The position numbers and the translations under genes were made by a program. From Gamsiella multidivaricata (Eukaryota; Mortierellomycota; Mortierellomycetes; Mortierellales; Mortierellaceae), in assembly GCF_025024155.1 (NCBI RefSeq), contig NW_026251725.1, positions 310,001 through 374,000 on the forward strand: a DNA stretch of 64,000 nucleotides. The letters are read 5' to 3'. Positions 32,148 through 43,870 of this stretch are shown in pieces. The notes under the pieces were generated by a model. That model had not been told where the DNA came from, did no database searches, and worked only from the letters and a program-made list of their open reading frames with translations. Every line of letters begins with the position of its first letter. Position 1 is the first letter of the stretch.

Positions 32148-34581
32148 TCAAAAGACCTGAGTCAAGATCTTGGCGGCCTCACGTCGTCCAGTCATCAGCG
32201 CACCGTGGACACTGGCAAACGACGTTGGAGTCGTGTGCTCGCCCGCAAAGTGTATCCTTCCTCGAATAGAGTCGTCCACACTAACAGCCTTCACAATCGT
32301 CGTTGGTTTCTTCTTGAATGGGCTCGTACCATGTTTCGCATTCGTACCCCCATTAATACTCAAAGGATCCAACTCCACGAGGGGAATAACGTCCTCAAAA
32401 CGGAGGTCGCGAATGACCATAAATTGGGTTCCAACGGCAGGCGAACGAATGTTGACACTGTTCATATGGGAACGCGGGATGAGGGCATTGCAGAATCGAT
32501 TAGAGGCTGTACGGCCATTGCGACTTTTGCGACCATTGCGGTGACCGTTGTCAGCATCCACATCATTCATTGGCGCTAAGTTGCTGGACTGGTTCCTGAG
32601 ACCTTGAGAAAAGTCCACGAGACGGATCTTATGGAAGTTCTTGAAGGCATTCGATGCATCCAAGGCTGACACCCAGTTGCTACGGCTCGGGATGACCTTC
32701 TTGGTGCCATTGTAATTAGAGACAGCGCCTTGGTACTCCTCCTTCTCGATCTCCAAACCCTCCATAGCGGCGACTGTGTACTTGCTTGCTCTCTGAGGCT
32801 CGCTCGTTTCCATCATCACTGAGCGTACTCCGACGGGGATCTCAAACTCGGCGAGATCAGATTGATGTGCTCCGACGGGTATACTAGTATAAGAGCCTCG
32901 CGCATAGGGATCGGCATTCCATCGAGTCATGAACACGCGCGTCGGTCTTGATGCAGCAGGGTCCTTGACGAGGACATCAAAGTAGTGCGACAGTTGGCAG
33001 ACCAGGACCTCCATCGCCTCTTCTTCAGACAACTTTTCAAAGGCCTCGGCCGATTCATTAGCCATGTAGCCAATCAGAATAGGGGCCCCATGAATGGGCA
33101 TGAGCGACGTATAGTTAGCAAGGTCGCTCATATAGATCGTCAACGCCAGCATCTGTCGCTCATTGAGGTGGCGGCAGAGGCTGGCACTGGGTATACTAGT
33201 CGTAGGTATGGGTAAGAAATTGATGAAGTGCTTGTCCGTGGGCCAGAAGCAGGTGGGGAAGGACATGACGACCTTAACCATGGTGCCGAAGCCGAGACGC
33301 CTGATCGCAGTTTGTTTTCGCTCTGGCAAAGGAGGCGAGAATATCACGGAGTTCGATTTGAGGACTCCAAGAGGAAGGGTGACCAGCACCACGTCAGCTG
33401 TGAACGAGCGCTTGTTGGTGAAGATTCTCACATTGGATTCTGTAATCTCAAATGACAAAGACAGAAGGGTTTGCTGAAGCGGTTAAGAGTATTGCTCCAA
33501 ATGTGTCAGTTCATCATGTGTTTGGCTATCTACCAAGGATGCATGGAACACTTTTTTTTCTTTTTTTTCTTTCTTCATAAGCACACTCACCATTGTACTC
33601 AATCCGGTTTACAATATGCTCGAGACGAATGTCAACAGCCTTCATGCCCTTACAGAGTACATCTAGCACCCTGTCGTAGCCGTCGGCCATGATGCAGTGG
33701 TCGCCTGGAGGCATATCCTCGGCGTCCATGTATTTGAGAGAGACCTTGTCCAGGGGAATGGCGTTCTCGTCCGCCCAGAATTGTGCCAACAATGGCACAA
33801 CCTTGAGTTCCGCTTTGGACATGTATTTTGGTGCCTGTGGGTCGTCCGACTGTCTTGTTGCAAGGAACTCGTCCAGCCATTCCTTGAATGAAATTTCGGT
33901 CTCAATTTGATCCCGATTCATTCGCGAGTGCTCCTGCGCCCTGCCAAAGATATCCCAGAGGACAGCCCAGTAATGGTTGCTCTCCTCTTGCTCCAATGCA
34001 TTCTCGCCAGGGCAGGGATAGATCACATCGCTGTTGGTGGCCTCGAGGCGCGCACCAGCGACCTTGGCAAGGCTCACGAGCGGATTGGAAGGATCGACAC
34101 CATGAATCCAGGAAGCCCCAAAGTCGATGGGGATGTCCCCGAGCTTGCCAGAGAAGAGATTGCGCTGCGTATCAAGCCTTCCTCCGATGCGATTTCTAGC
34201 CTCAAGAACGGTCACCTGAATCGAGGAGGGATGTTTGGACAGCTCGTGAGCTGGCATGAACAAGTGATATTTGAAGCGAGACGATCATATGTTTTCGCGC
34301 GGGATATATAGTTATATGCAGAGGCATAAAGAGAGCGAAATGGTTTGAATGAAAGGGAAACGTCGGTTCTATCGCAGCGTTTGCATTGGAAAGCAACAAA
34401 GGTTTTCCTACTGCTGTCAGTGTTTCCCTTCCTTTCTTGCACCACAGGGAATTGGTGTGTTTCCACTGCCGGAGAAGCGGAGAAGCGGATGCCCGTGACA
34501 GAGACAGGTTACTGCCTTACCTGCGGCGAGACCGGAGACACCGGCTCCGATGATGACGACGTGTTTCTTGGCGGGGGCCAT
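32148..34581 (-). CDS. FAD-dependent amine oxidase, polyamine-oxidase-like
   Basis: It probably oxidises polyamines (spermine/spermidine or acetylated forms), releasing H2O2. Model: exons 34581-34521, 34250-33591, 33439-32148; 670 aa. The Rossmann FAD motif VVIIGAGVSGLAA (8-20) spans intron 1. It is followed by VTVLEARNRIGGRL and FGASWIHG. Further family blocks are FTADVVLVTLPLGVLK, RWNADPYARGSYT and a C-terminal FAD contact, FAGEHTTPTSFASVHGAL (about 638-655). Unlike usual enzymes of about 500 aa, a segment of about 180 residues, rich in Asn, Arg and Ser, is inserted between the RWNADPYARGSY block and the last FAD motif. The C-terminus (TQVF) is not a peroxisomal signal and there is no SWIRM domain, so LSD1 is excluded. 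Intron 2's acceptor (33441-33440) is set by phase. Confidence 0.88.
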
Positions 34582-36661
34582 GTTGATAATGCTTGCGATT
34601 CCTGGTTCTGGTTTTTTGGTTGTTTTTTTTTTGTGTATGCGGAGGGTTTTTTGGGTTGGGCGAAGGGCGTAGTTGGATGTGACTTGTGGTGTGTGCTACA
34701 GGAACAGTGTTCTTTTGTACTACCAGAAGCAGGGAAGAGTATTCAGTATAAAAAAGGCTGTGTGTCAAATGTGTGAATGATTGCAGATTGATGAGATGCT
34801 GATGCGCAGAAGGATGAGGGATGGCAATGAGAAAAGTCGAGCTCGGACAGGTGTAAAGGCGAGAGAGAGGGTTTATAGCTGTTAAAGGAGGGAAAAGAAG
34901 AGAAAGCACCTGGAGTCGGCGTCGAGTCCCCGGAATCTTTTAATAGCTCCTCGCCCGCAGCACACATGTTCATTCGCACGCATTTGTATGGTCTATAACA
35001 GCAACACCCAACATTCCATGCCACATGCTGGCAGACAAACGAAAAAAGAGCTGGCTACTGGTGCATTCACCAAGGACATGCGGGGCCAATGCCAGCATAC
35101 GGCTGCAACGGTATCGCCGTGAGCCATGAGGCATATTTCTTCACGAAAGAAATAATCCCTCTTCTGGTCGTTCTGGCCAAATTCGCCCCATTATTCCCTC
35201 ACACGCTCGTCCTGATAGGAATGTGCGGGCAGTAGAAATGTGTAGTTTGGGTGGGGCGAGAAAAAGAAGGTGCAAACAGCACCCCACTGTCAGCCGGCCA
35301 TCCTCAACGGGGATTGGTGTGAGTATATTGCAATCCTCGCATACCCACCCAGACGAGGCACCAGCGGCATGCGCACAAATGCACCTCCGTGAAGCCGATG
35401 TTGACTCCCGAGGAGGTGGGCCAGATTCACACACCCTCCCCTCTCTCTCGGTCGCACTTTTTTCTCTATTTTTCCATGGTACCGCTCTAGCGTGCGCGTC
35501 CTCGTGCTTTCTGAGCAGTCATGCTTATTACTTTACTTTACTTCCTTTCCATTACTTCATTTCTTCTTTACTTCTTTGCTTCTTCACCTCTGTCTAGGGA
35601 GCAAAGAGGTCATGCGTCTGACTCTTGGGTCCCTTTTTTTTTGAAGGGGGCAAAGAGAGTGAGCCATACATCTATGCAGAGAGTTCCCTGAGCCTGGGAG
35701 ATCGGCATGACATGACACATCCGCATAGTCTATCAATGCCCCGATAAATATCAACGACTGAAGCAGTCTGCGTTGAAGCTTTGAGTGCTAAGTCTCATAG
35801 GCGGTTTTCTTCCTGGCGACGTTTGATGATGATGACGACAATGATGATCATAGTACTTAACCGCCAAGACTGCGGCAACATCATCCCCTGATCGATCAGT
35901 ACAAGAAGATGCATGACAATTGTCACCCTACTGCTACTCATCCCTTCTATACTGCACTCAAGAGTAGCTGGTCGATAGTCTACCAGGGTTATAAAAAAAA
36001 AAAAACATTATCCTGGGGTAGAATGGTCTTGCATTGGCGGCTGCTGTGTAGTGTTGAATAGGATTGGCATGTGTATGATGTGTGTGATGCCATTTGGGCG
36101 CAGCAAAAATGGATGGGATCCAGTACACACTCATCTGGGACCCCGGCGCACCTAAGCAACTCCATTCCACTCCCGAGCTTACTCTATGCGCTCCTTTGAA
36201 AGAAAGAGCCCATCGTTTCTGCCCCATACTCATATGGTCCTGGTGCCAGGCTGGAATCAGAACAGCTCTCATTTGGAAATGAACAATCCTCTCCATTCAT
36301 TCCCTCACTCACTCCGTCGCGCAAATGAGATTCGGATTCCAACTCGAAATCGCATCGCCCAAACAGAGGGGAGGGAGCCATCACCATCATCCTGGAATCT
36401 CTCTCTCCCCCACTGATCTAAGACGAATGCACCAACCCGATGCCGGACCTGATCTCTTTTACTCCCTTCCCTCAACGGCGCGCTTGGTATCGCACTATCA
36501 AACACTATCGCTACGCCGCAAAAAGTTCATCTCCCTGAGCTGCGCATAACTTCCCATTTCCCTGCACGACTGACTGGACCTCTGCCCCGCTTCCCATTGT
36601 CTCTGTATCCAGAGACAGTATCTGCTATAGAGCGCCATCGATCGCTTGGCCCTCTGCGAAT
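34582..36661. other. Divergent intergenic region
   Basis: 2.1 kb between the amine oxidase (minus) and the COPI-associated-family gene (plus). It contains an ACTTT/CTTC-rich run (35527-35590) and short A-runs. No gene is supported; it must hold both promoters. Confidence 0.4.
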
Positions 36662-38944
36662 ATGCCGCGTCTTGGTCGACGAGGGATCATCCTATCCCTC
36701 TTCATCAATGCCCTCAACATTGCGCTATATTTGATTATCTTTGTGGCAGCATGCCTCAACATTGTGGAAGCCTCTGTCAACTTCATCATCCTCAATGCCT
36801 TTGCTGCGTAAGAGACGCTGTTTTCGCCATGGATGCCGTTAGTGCCTGCGAAGAAACCACCTTCCATAACCCTCCGCTTACATTTCTTTACGGATAGATC
36901 ATTTGCATGTCTTTTAGTCGTGTCCGAAATTCGTCTGCCTCAACTGACATACGAGTACTTTCGATTCTTGGTAAAGCAACCCGGCTATGTGTACTACAAA
37001 ATACCGGTAATACGCCTGGTCGCTAACAACCAAAGCTGTTTGCTGATGCTCATTGATAGTGCACGTATCGCGGAAGAGGAATGACCTATTTATTGTAAGT
37101 GGCTAGCCTGGTAACTACAAGATCGACAAAGAGCTCCTTTAATCCAGTCCCGCCGATTAATGTGATCATCTCTCACTAGCTTTGGCTGCCTGGTCGCCTC
37201 CCGTATCCCCTTCAATCTTTACGGAGGTATCATTGTCGTATGCATGGGACTTGCCTTCTTTATGCTCTCGTACGTCAAGTTGATCCCTCCGCTCGACGGT
37301 CTGATTCTTAACTACAAGAAGTTGGACCAATGGAAGGAACAGAAGCACTTTCGCGTTCAATTGGAGGCTCAGCGCATTTTTGAACAGCAGCTACAGCAGG
37401 AGCAGAATCTGACTAGGATGATCCCCATGCACCATTCCAACGCCCTCACAGTCCATGCGCACATGGCTGTCGGCAGCCCAAAGCAGATAAGAGCATTTTC
37501 AGCCATCAACGCTGACAGCACGAATGCTTCTGGGATCGGTGCCGGTGTCGGTACAGGTGCGAGTGCAGACGCTGGAGACTTAAAGACCATGTTCTCACCA
37601 CCACTTTCGCCTCGAAAATCGGCCAATTATCCACTCGGGCCCATGCAGACACCGCATCAGCGTTCTGGAGACCCCGACCCGATGTTCCCACACCACCAGC
37701 CTCAGAGCAAACGCTGTGAATCTACCGCTAATCTGGAGACCTCAGACCAGCAACCACGGGTGCCTGCAAATCAAACCTGTCCATCAAATGAGCAGGGTCA
37801 TAGTCCTTACCCGGATGCGCTATCAGATGGTCAAATGCAGTTGGACAAAGCTCTGCCACCAATAATGGTCTCTGAACGAGAAGGGCATTTGGCATTCACT
37901 CATCATGGTACGTTTACACTATCACCTCCTCCAGCTTGCCGGCAGAGTGCCATCAGTTCGGAACCAGGGTCACCACTTCAGTACCTTAATGTCGACGACC
38001 CTACGGATAAGACCCCAGATCCTACTCCTGGGGATAAGGCAGAGCTGTCGACGGAGGATGGCATCGTGAAGTCTGCCCCACATCCATTAGATCAGAATTC
38101 GCAAAGGCAGCAAACGCCAGACCGGCAGCATCAACGACAACAAAGATTTGGCCAACAGCAGTTCCCTATACGCACAACCAACAAACCAGCACCTCCGCAC
38201 GATCCCTTTCGTAAGTCAGCACTCTCGTCTGCCTCGACTGCAAGTAACGCGCTACTATCGAGTATGGCTTCTGATGATGTCGCCACCACCTTCAACTCAA
38301 ATTCTATCGTCAAAACAGGCAGGGCTCAATACCAACCGCCAGAACCATCCACTAACGAATATCCAATGCAACAGCAGCAGCATCATCATCATCATGTTCC
38401 GTCCCAGTACGACCCAGCACTGCGGGCTGCAGAAGGCGTAGTATTCCTTCCACCGGGCGAGAGACATCCACCAATGCCACTGACAGCGACGGGTCAAATC
38501 TTGTCCTCGATTGGAGGCATCAGTGGTTGCTACGGAATTGTTGGTGGTATTCCCAGAACTGCTACGGTTACTCCCACATCTTTCAGTCAACAATCTTCAG
38601 CACGGCAGTATTCTCGAATACAAAAGAATAGTACCATACAGCAAGTACAGCTACCAAACCTAAACGATACAGGAACTTCAGATCTGGGGAATCCCCCGTC
38701 GCGGTTACAACAACAGCAGCTAGTGTCGTCCACGACGCCCGCAAGAGGTGGCGGGATCGGTGGTGATAGCAGCAGTCAAAGGGACGCGACGGCATCCCCG
38801 GCAACGTTTGTACCTCAGCAGCGCCCACCAACAAAGGAACAGGAGATAAACAAACAATATATGCCAGACATTGTGTTGACGCTGCCAACGCCTGCTGAGA
38901 TAGCCAATGCATCCTCGAGGAGGGACGGATACTTTGCCATGTAG
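36662..38944 (+). CDS. COPI-associated-family tetraspan protein with long tail
   Basis: The first 145 residues match the COPI-associated membrane protein family (Golgi/ER vesicle membranes). TM1 lies at about 9-33 (IILSLFINALNIALYLIIF), TM2 at about 38-58, and then the family motif EIRLPQLTYEYFRFL, then a RGRGMTYLFFGCL loop-TM3, and TM4 (IIVVCMGLAFFMLSYV). Model: exons 36662-36807, 36898-37006, 37060-37094, 37180-38944; 684 aa. Exon 2 could instead end at 36988. Usual members are about 130-200 aa. Here a charged helix (about 150-185) is followed by about 490 disordered residues rich in Gln, Pro, Ser and Asn, including Gln and His runs. The tail lies in the same exon as TM4 and shows no stop or splice signal that would remove it, so it is probably real. 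Confidence 0.75.
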
Positions 38945-39337
38945 CGGTAGTCAAGCTATATAAAGCGTTTCAAAGGAAGTGAATAGTGAATATAGTCAAT
39001 TGAGATATTGGGATTGTGATGATATGGTGTTGCTGTTACGGGAGATGGTGAGATAGAGCGGTTGTGCGACAGTAGAAGGAATGGTGACGATGGAAATGGG
39101 GTACTTGCGAAACTCAGCCGGTCGCTTGCGGTAGTCTACGAATTTTTTTTTAGGAAGCACAGAGATCCACCCCTCAATTAAGTTGAACGACTAACTTTGG
39201 CGGTCGTGTCATCATTTTGAACGCTTTCTTTTTTTTTTTATATTCCACTCCTCATACCACCACCATCTATCTACACGCTCAAACACAAACTCCCTCCGTC
39301 GGTCCCATCACCATCACCCCATAAAAACAACTCTACA
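38945..39337. other. Intergenic, promoter of the ABC ATPase
   Basis: 393 bp with a T-run (39229-39239) and a CT/CA-rich leader just before the ATG. No gene is supported. Confidence 0.4.
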
Positions 39338-40611
39338 ATGTCCTCTCAAGTCCTCTTCAGCGCCAAGGGCCTAGGCAAAAAGAAAGAGGATGGGTCCTGG
39401 CTCTTCCGCAACATCGATATCGAGGTCAAGCAAGGCGTCCTAACCGTCACTGGGCCCTCTGGTGTCGGGTAAGTCGCTCTCCATCACAACTCCTCGTGTG
39501 CCATGCACGCAAAAGAGTCCGAATGAGCAATGCCAACAGCTGATCGTCTGTCATGTTGGAATGTCTCTGTAGTAAATCAACTCTCCTCAAGTGCATCAAT
39601 CAGCTCCTCTCCATGGACGAGGGCCAAGTTTATCTCCAAGACAAGTATGAAAAAAGCTCGATGCGCATAATGACCTCCACCTGCCATATATGGTCATCTA
39701 CCTCCGGCGTGCTTTTTTTTTTTCTCTTTTTTTTTGCTGACTCGCTGCAATTGTAATCCTCTCTGACAAACGATAGGACTCCAGATCAGTGGGGGATCGC
39801 TAACTGGAGAACAAAGGTCATGTATATCCCTCAGCGCACCGCCGTCATGGAGGGAACGCCTCTTGACTTTTTGGAGGAGGTCAGAAAGTTCAAGACCCAC
39901 AAGAAAAACGATAACTATGACGATCCTGTTCAGATCGGACTCGAGTAAGGTCTTCAATCAAAAAATGGAGGTCATTGAACATCTTCTTGCTCGCTTGTTC
40001 TAATATTCTTCCTTCCGCTCGACTTGTCTCAACTACAGCTGGGGAGTTCGCCCGGAACTTTGGCACAGCAAATGGAACAGCCTCTCAGGTGGAGAGATGC
40101 AGCGCATCTCTCTGGCAATCGCATGCTCCTTCCGCCCAGAGATCTTGCTTCTCGATGGTACGAAAAAGATCTCGAATTCTCAGGCATGATTCGATAAAAC
40201 CATTTCACTGATTCCACTAAACAATCTCCATCTCATGCTCTCGGACCCAACTTTGACATTTTCTTCCTAGAACCAACATCGGCGCTGGACGAGGAGAGCT
40301 GTAACAAAGTTGAAAAGACACTCCGGCAACTCAATTGCATCTGGGTCACCCACAACCCTCAACAGGCCAAGCGTGTCTCCTCGGCCGGAACACTCACCAT
40401 GCGTGGCGGAGATGACAGCGAGCCTAGCAGTCCCTTGGGCATCACTGTCGAGGAGGATGGTGTCCACGGACATGGAAAGGGAAACGGAAGTGCCGCTAAC
40501 AGAAGTAGCAATGGACATCAAAAGGGCGAGGCCAGTCGTAGCACCTCCACATCCCACGCTTCCACATCTTCATCGTCCTCCAAGGGCACGCCCGCTGGCA
40601 GCGGACATTAG
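39338..40611 (+). CDS. Soluble ABC ATPase, FetA/STAR1-like
   Basis: A lone nucleotide-binding subunit. Model: exons 39338-39468, 39573-39644, 39777-39944, 40039-40157, 40271-40611; 276 aa. Walker A GPSGVGKST (39-47), a Q-loop region with VMYIPQRTAVMEGT, signature LSGGE (139-143), Walker B ILLLDEPTSALD (around 158-170, catalytic Glu164) and switch His191 (WVTHN) are all intact. The closest architecture I know is bacterial FetA (iron export, with FetB) and plant STAR1 (aluminium tolerance, with STAR2), inferred from size and the 'VMEGTPLDFL' segment. A separate membrane subunit is expected but is not in the window. The last 75 residues add an unusual Gly/His/Ser-rich tail. It converges with the Myb gene. 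Confidence 0.85.
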
Positions 40612-40925
40612 GCCGTTTTTTGTTTTTCAGTGCGGAGAAATGAGATCAGGAAAGCCATGTCATCGAATGCCGTCAAACGATAGATTTCCGTTTAATCACC
40701 ATCATACACCATCCCAAATAGCGCGGATGAAAATAAAATGGGTGCCTTCGGGCACTAATACCCATATAATTTGCTCTGAGGACTTGAGAACACCATAGTC
40801 AATGACGCTTGAAAGCAGAAAGAACGCTACATTTTTCTAAACATGTATATACAGGCATAGCAGCCTTTCTAAAGTGGTAATAATTAATTTGTCAATCGAA
40901 GGAGCTAAAAAAAAGAGGGAAAGTG
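40612..40925. other. 3' region between convergent genes
   Basis: 314 bp shared by the ends of the ABC and Myb transcripts. It contains AATAAA at 40733-40738 on the plus strand, a plausible polyadenylation signal. Confidence 0.5.
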
Positions 40926-43850
40926 TCATGCGGCCGTGCTCGTTTTTGGGGTCGATCCATGAGTCTGTAGTAAGTGGTTCTTGAGGCCGTTGATATTTTT
41001 GTAGCCCTTGCCGCATCCTGGGACAAGGCACTTGTACGGCATGTCATCCGCCACATCACTGCCGTCGTCCTTTGAAGGCTCAGGTGAATTCGGGATATCC
41101 ATAGATACCATTGTGCGCTGACCCGATGCCGTCGAACCAGTGCCGCTCGTGCTGGCATACAGCTCCGGATGGTCATTCCGGATGTGGTTGTTCAGTGTGG
41201 TGGCACCTGCATAGGATTTGTTGCAGTTTGCTGCAGAGCATGCGAACCTCTTGGCTACTCCAGATCGACTGGTTTGCCCCCTGCTCGACTTCTGTGATTG
41301 GACGGTCGGTAGCGCCGTGGGTACAAGATTGGCAACGGTAAAGCTTGCTATCGGATTGGCACTACCAGATGCTGTCGTCGTTATAACAATAGCCGCCGCC
41401 AATGCTGGCGTTGGTACTGGTGCTGATGCTGATGTCGTTTGAATGGACAAAGGCTCATGGGTGCTCACGTTGATATGGCTGGTAAAGGGGATTGGACTCT
41501 GCAGAGAATTGGCAACAGGAGTTGCAAAGAAGCAATCCTTGCCACTAAGCGCTTCGAACTCGTTCAGACCATCACTGGCATTAACATTGCTGCTGCCGCA
41601 AGTGTTACTGTCCAACGGCGTGCCCGGGAGGGGACCCAGATCAAGACTCATACGATTACCTGCGTCTAATTGGTTGCGAAGGAGCGGCTCCTCCAGCAAC
41701 AAAAGGCTGCTGTCCATGGGCGATGCGGCTCCCGAAGTCAGGTCCGTCATATCGATGTCGAACTCAGCGCGGTGGTTGTCCCGAGAAACAATCGCCGTAT
41801 CGGGCCCATACATGGTGTCGCTGCCCCCGACAGACATAGAATGGCGAATATGGCTGTTCGTCATGTGTATATTGAGTTCATGGATTTGATGATAGCTCTG
41901 ACTGCATCCAAGCTCCGGACAGTGGAAGACGGTACGTTGGATCTGCGGAGAGGACGCTCCAGAGGATGCCCGTGAGGACACTACAGATCCTTCGAGTGAC
42001 GATACGTTGTGCGGTATGTTGAAGGCGCTGTGAGAAAGATGAGGTGCACTTGGTGGTTGCGAAAGGTCCTGTCGAGATTGATGTAGCTGAAGTTGTATTT
42101 CTGCTGGTGTAGGAGCATTCGAAAGAGTGATTTTGGAGGGGTCGAATGTGGCGCCGGACATCGTTATGCGCAAGTCGTTGCGTGGCGATGAGGTCCTGGT
42201 TCGCGGGGTATCGTGACTGCCATGGATGACGGGTATGGTCTGGCTGCCCGCGCGGGCTGCCCTTGAGGGATCTGCTCCATCTTCTACAGATGGCGAGTGT
42301 CCATGCGTCGAATGTCCTGGCGAGTTTTTGGCGTGAGTAACATGATACTGGAGTCCGTTGATGTTCTTGTATCGCTTTCGTGTTTCGCATCCGGGCATCG
42401 TGCATCGAAAGGGCTTCTCGACCGTCACTCCAGCATGCGACGCTTTGAAATGGTAGAATAGGAGCGATGGAGAGGAGCTCACAAAGGAGCAGTCGAGCAC
42501 CGCACAGCCATACGGTTTGTCGTCCTCGGACTCATTCTGCTCCGCTTCGGCCTTGGTGTCCTTGGCAATAGTTATCGAGCCATCCTCTTCCAGCATAATC
42601 CCGTGTTCCAGCGCAAAATCATCATCCAAATAGGCGTCCTGCAGCAACAACACATCCTCCGCCGAATTGAAGTTAAGCATGTCCATGTCCATGTCGTCGT
42701 TATGAGAGTCCAGAAGAGCCTCTAGTCGCCGCGTTTCCGACATGATAGCTGCATGATCGCTTCCGCTCCCCTGACTCCGTCTCTTGCTGGTCCGCTTCAT
42801 GTGATTCAAACTCCTTTGCAGTTTTCTCCACCGGTTCCGGCAATGCAGTCCAGGTCTTCCGGGAAAGGCCAAGGCGATCTTTTGCCACTGACTACCAAAC
42901 TCCTCGAACCTTTGAAGCAATAAGAGGTCGTCCTCTGGGGTCCATGCTGCTCTGTCGATCAATGGGTCCAGTCCTTCCCGCCACCGCTTTGCGCATTGAT
43001 CATCCGTTCGTCCTGGTATACGTTCCGCGATCTTACTCCACTGTCCTTTGAACATCTGCACACCCGTCTTGAGCAGATGATCCTCCTCTTCAGTCCATGG
43101 GCCTTTCTTGAGCTTTGGGTCGAGTGAGTGGAACCAACGCTTTCTGCAGTTCTTGTTGGTTCTTCCTGGCACACAAGCTGCAATCTTGGCCCACTTTTCG
43201 GTCTTGTCGCCATACAACTGGACCGCTGTACGGAGATATTCATCCTCTTCTGGCGTCCATACAATTCGCTCTCCACGATCTCTTTTTCTCGGGGTTGCTG
43301 ATTCTTCCAGATTCAACAGGTCATCCAGGTTCGCATCCCCTGTGAGCCCCAGAGAAGGCAGGTGCTCAGGCATTGGTACATTGAATGTTGCTGCGACCTG
43401 CACCAAAAAGTTGGGAAGACGATTGGTTATACTGCACATTAAAAAGGCGTGAGCAAATGTCGCATCCCTGCATCCACTGAACAAGATTTGTATAGCCTGT
43501 CATTATCCTTACAGGGCTATCCTTTGATCCATCATCGTGCGGGGGCGAGTAGAATGTGAACTATAGCAGGGGAAGGCGGGCGATTGTTAGTACAGGTTGC
43601 ACAGCATAGCAGGGACTGTAATACTGAAGCAATGTCAAGAGGTAAGTAACTTACGTCCAATTGAGAGGATGCCTGATATGAAAAGTGGGAAAAGGGCTCC
43701 AAGTCTTTTGAGGAACTGTAGCTGTCGCTCTGAGGAGGAAAGACGAAGAAAAAGGGCACATTAGCAAGTTTTGCAGTAGGGGGCTGAGGTATGCAGCTGA
43801 TCTGGTGGGTGGAAGGGGGAGGTTTGATCGTGTACCATGTTCAGGGCCAT
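40926..43850 (-). CDS. Transcription factor: three Myb repeats fused to Sfp1-like C2H2 zinc fingers
   Basis: A predicted nuclear DNA-binding protein. Model: exons 43850-43836, 43729-43655, 43560-43513, 43397-40926; 869 aa. The first three exons are phase-0 mini-exons, with GTACTAAC-type branch sites. Three Myb/SANT repeats are at about 92-138 (WTPEEDEYLRTAV), 144-189 (GPWTEEEDHLLKTG) and 197-240 (WTPEDDLLLLQRF), with the KxCxxRW recognition-helix pattern as in c-Myb and yeast Bas1. C2H2 fingers follow at about 344-367, 378-401 (CTMPGC...YKNINGLQYH), about 545-570, 763-789 and 833-858 (CLVPGC...YKNINGLKNH). The 'PGC-x-KxYKNxNGLxxH' form is typical of Sfp1-type split fingers. Linkers are Ser/Thr-rich. 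The five-codon first exon makes the start less certain than the body. Confidence 0.88.
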
Positions 43851-43870
43851 GAAGCGTTGGCGAGGATCAT
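43841..43870 (-). promoter_or_regulatory. Upstream ORF overlapping the Myb start codon
   Basis: A ten-codon frame (ATG at 43870, TGA at 43843-43841; nine residues MILANASWP) begins 20 bp ahead of the Myb ATG and ends inside it in another frame. If transcribed it could restrain translation of the Myb protein. Confidence 0.4.
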
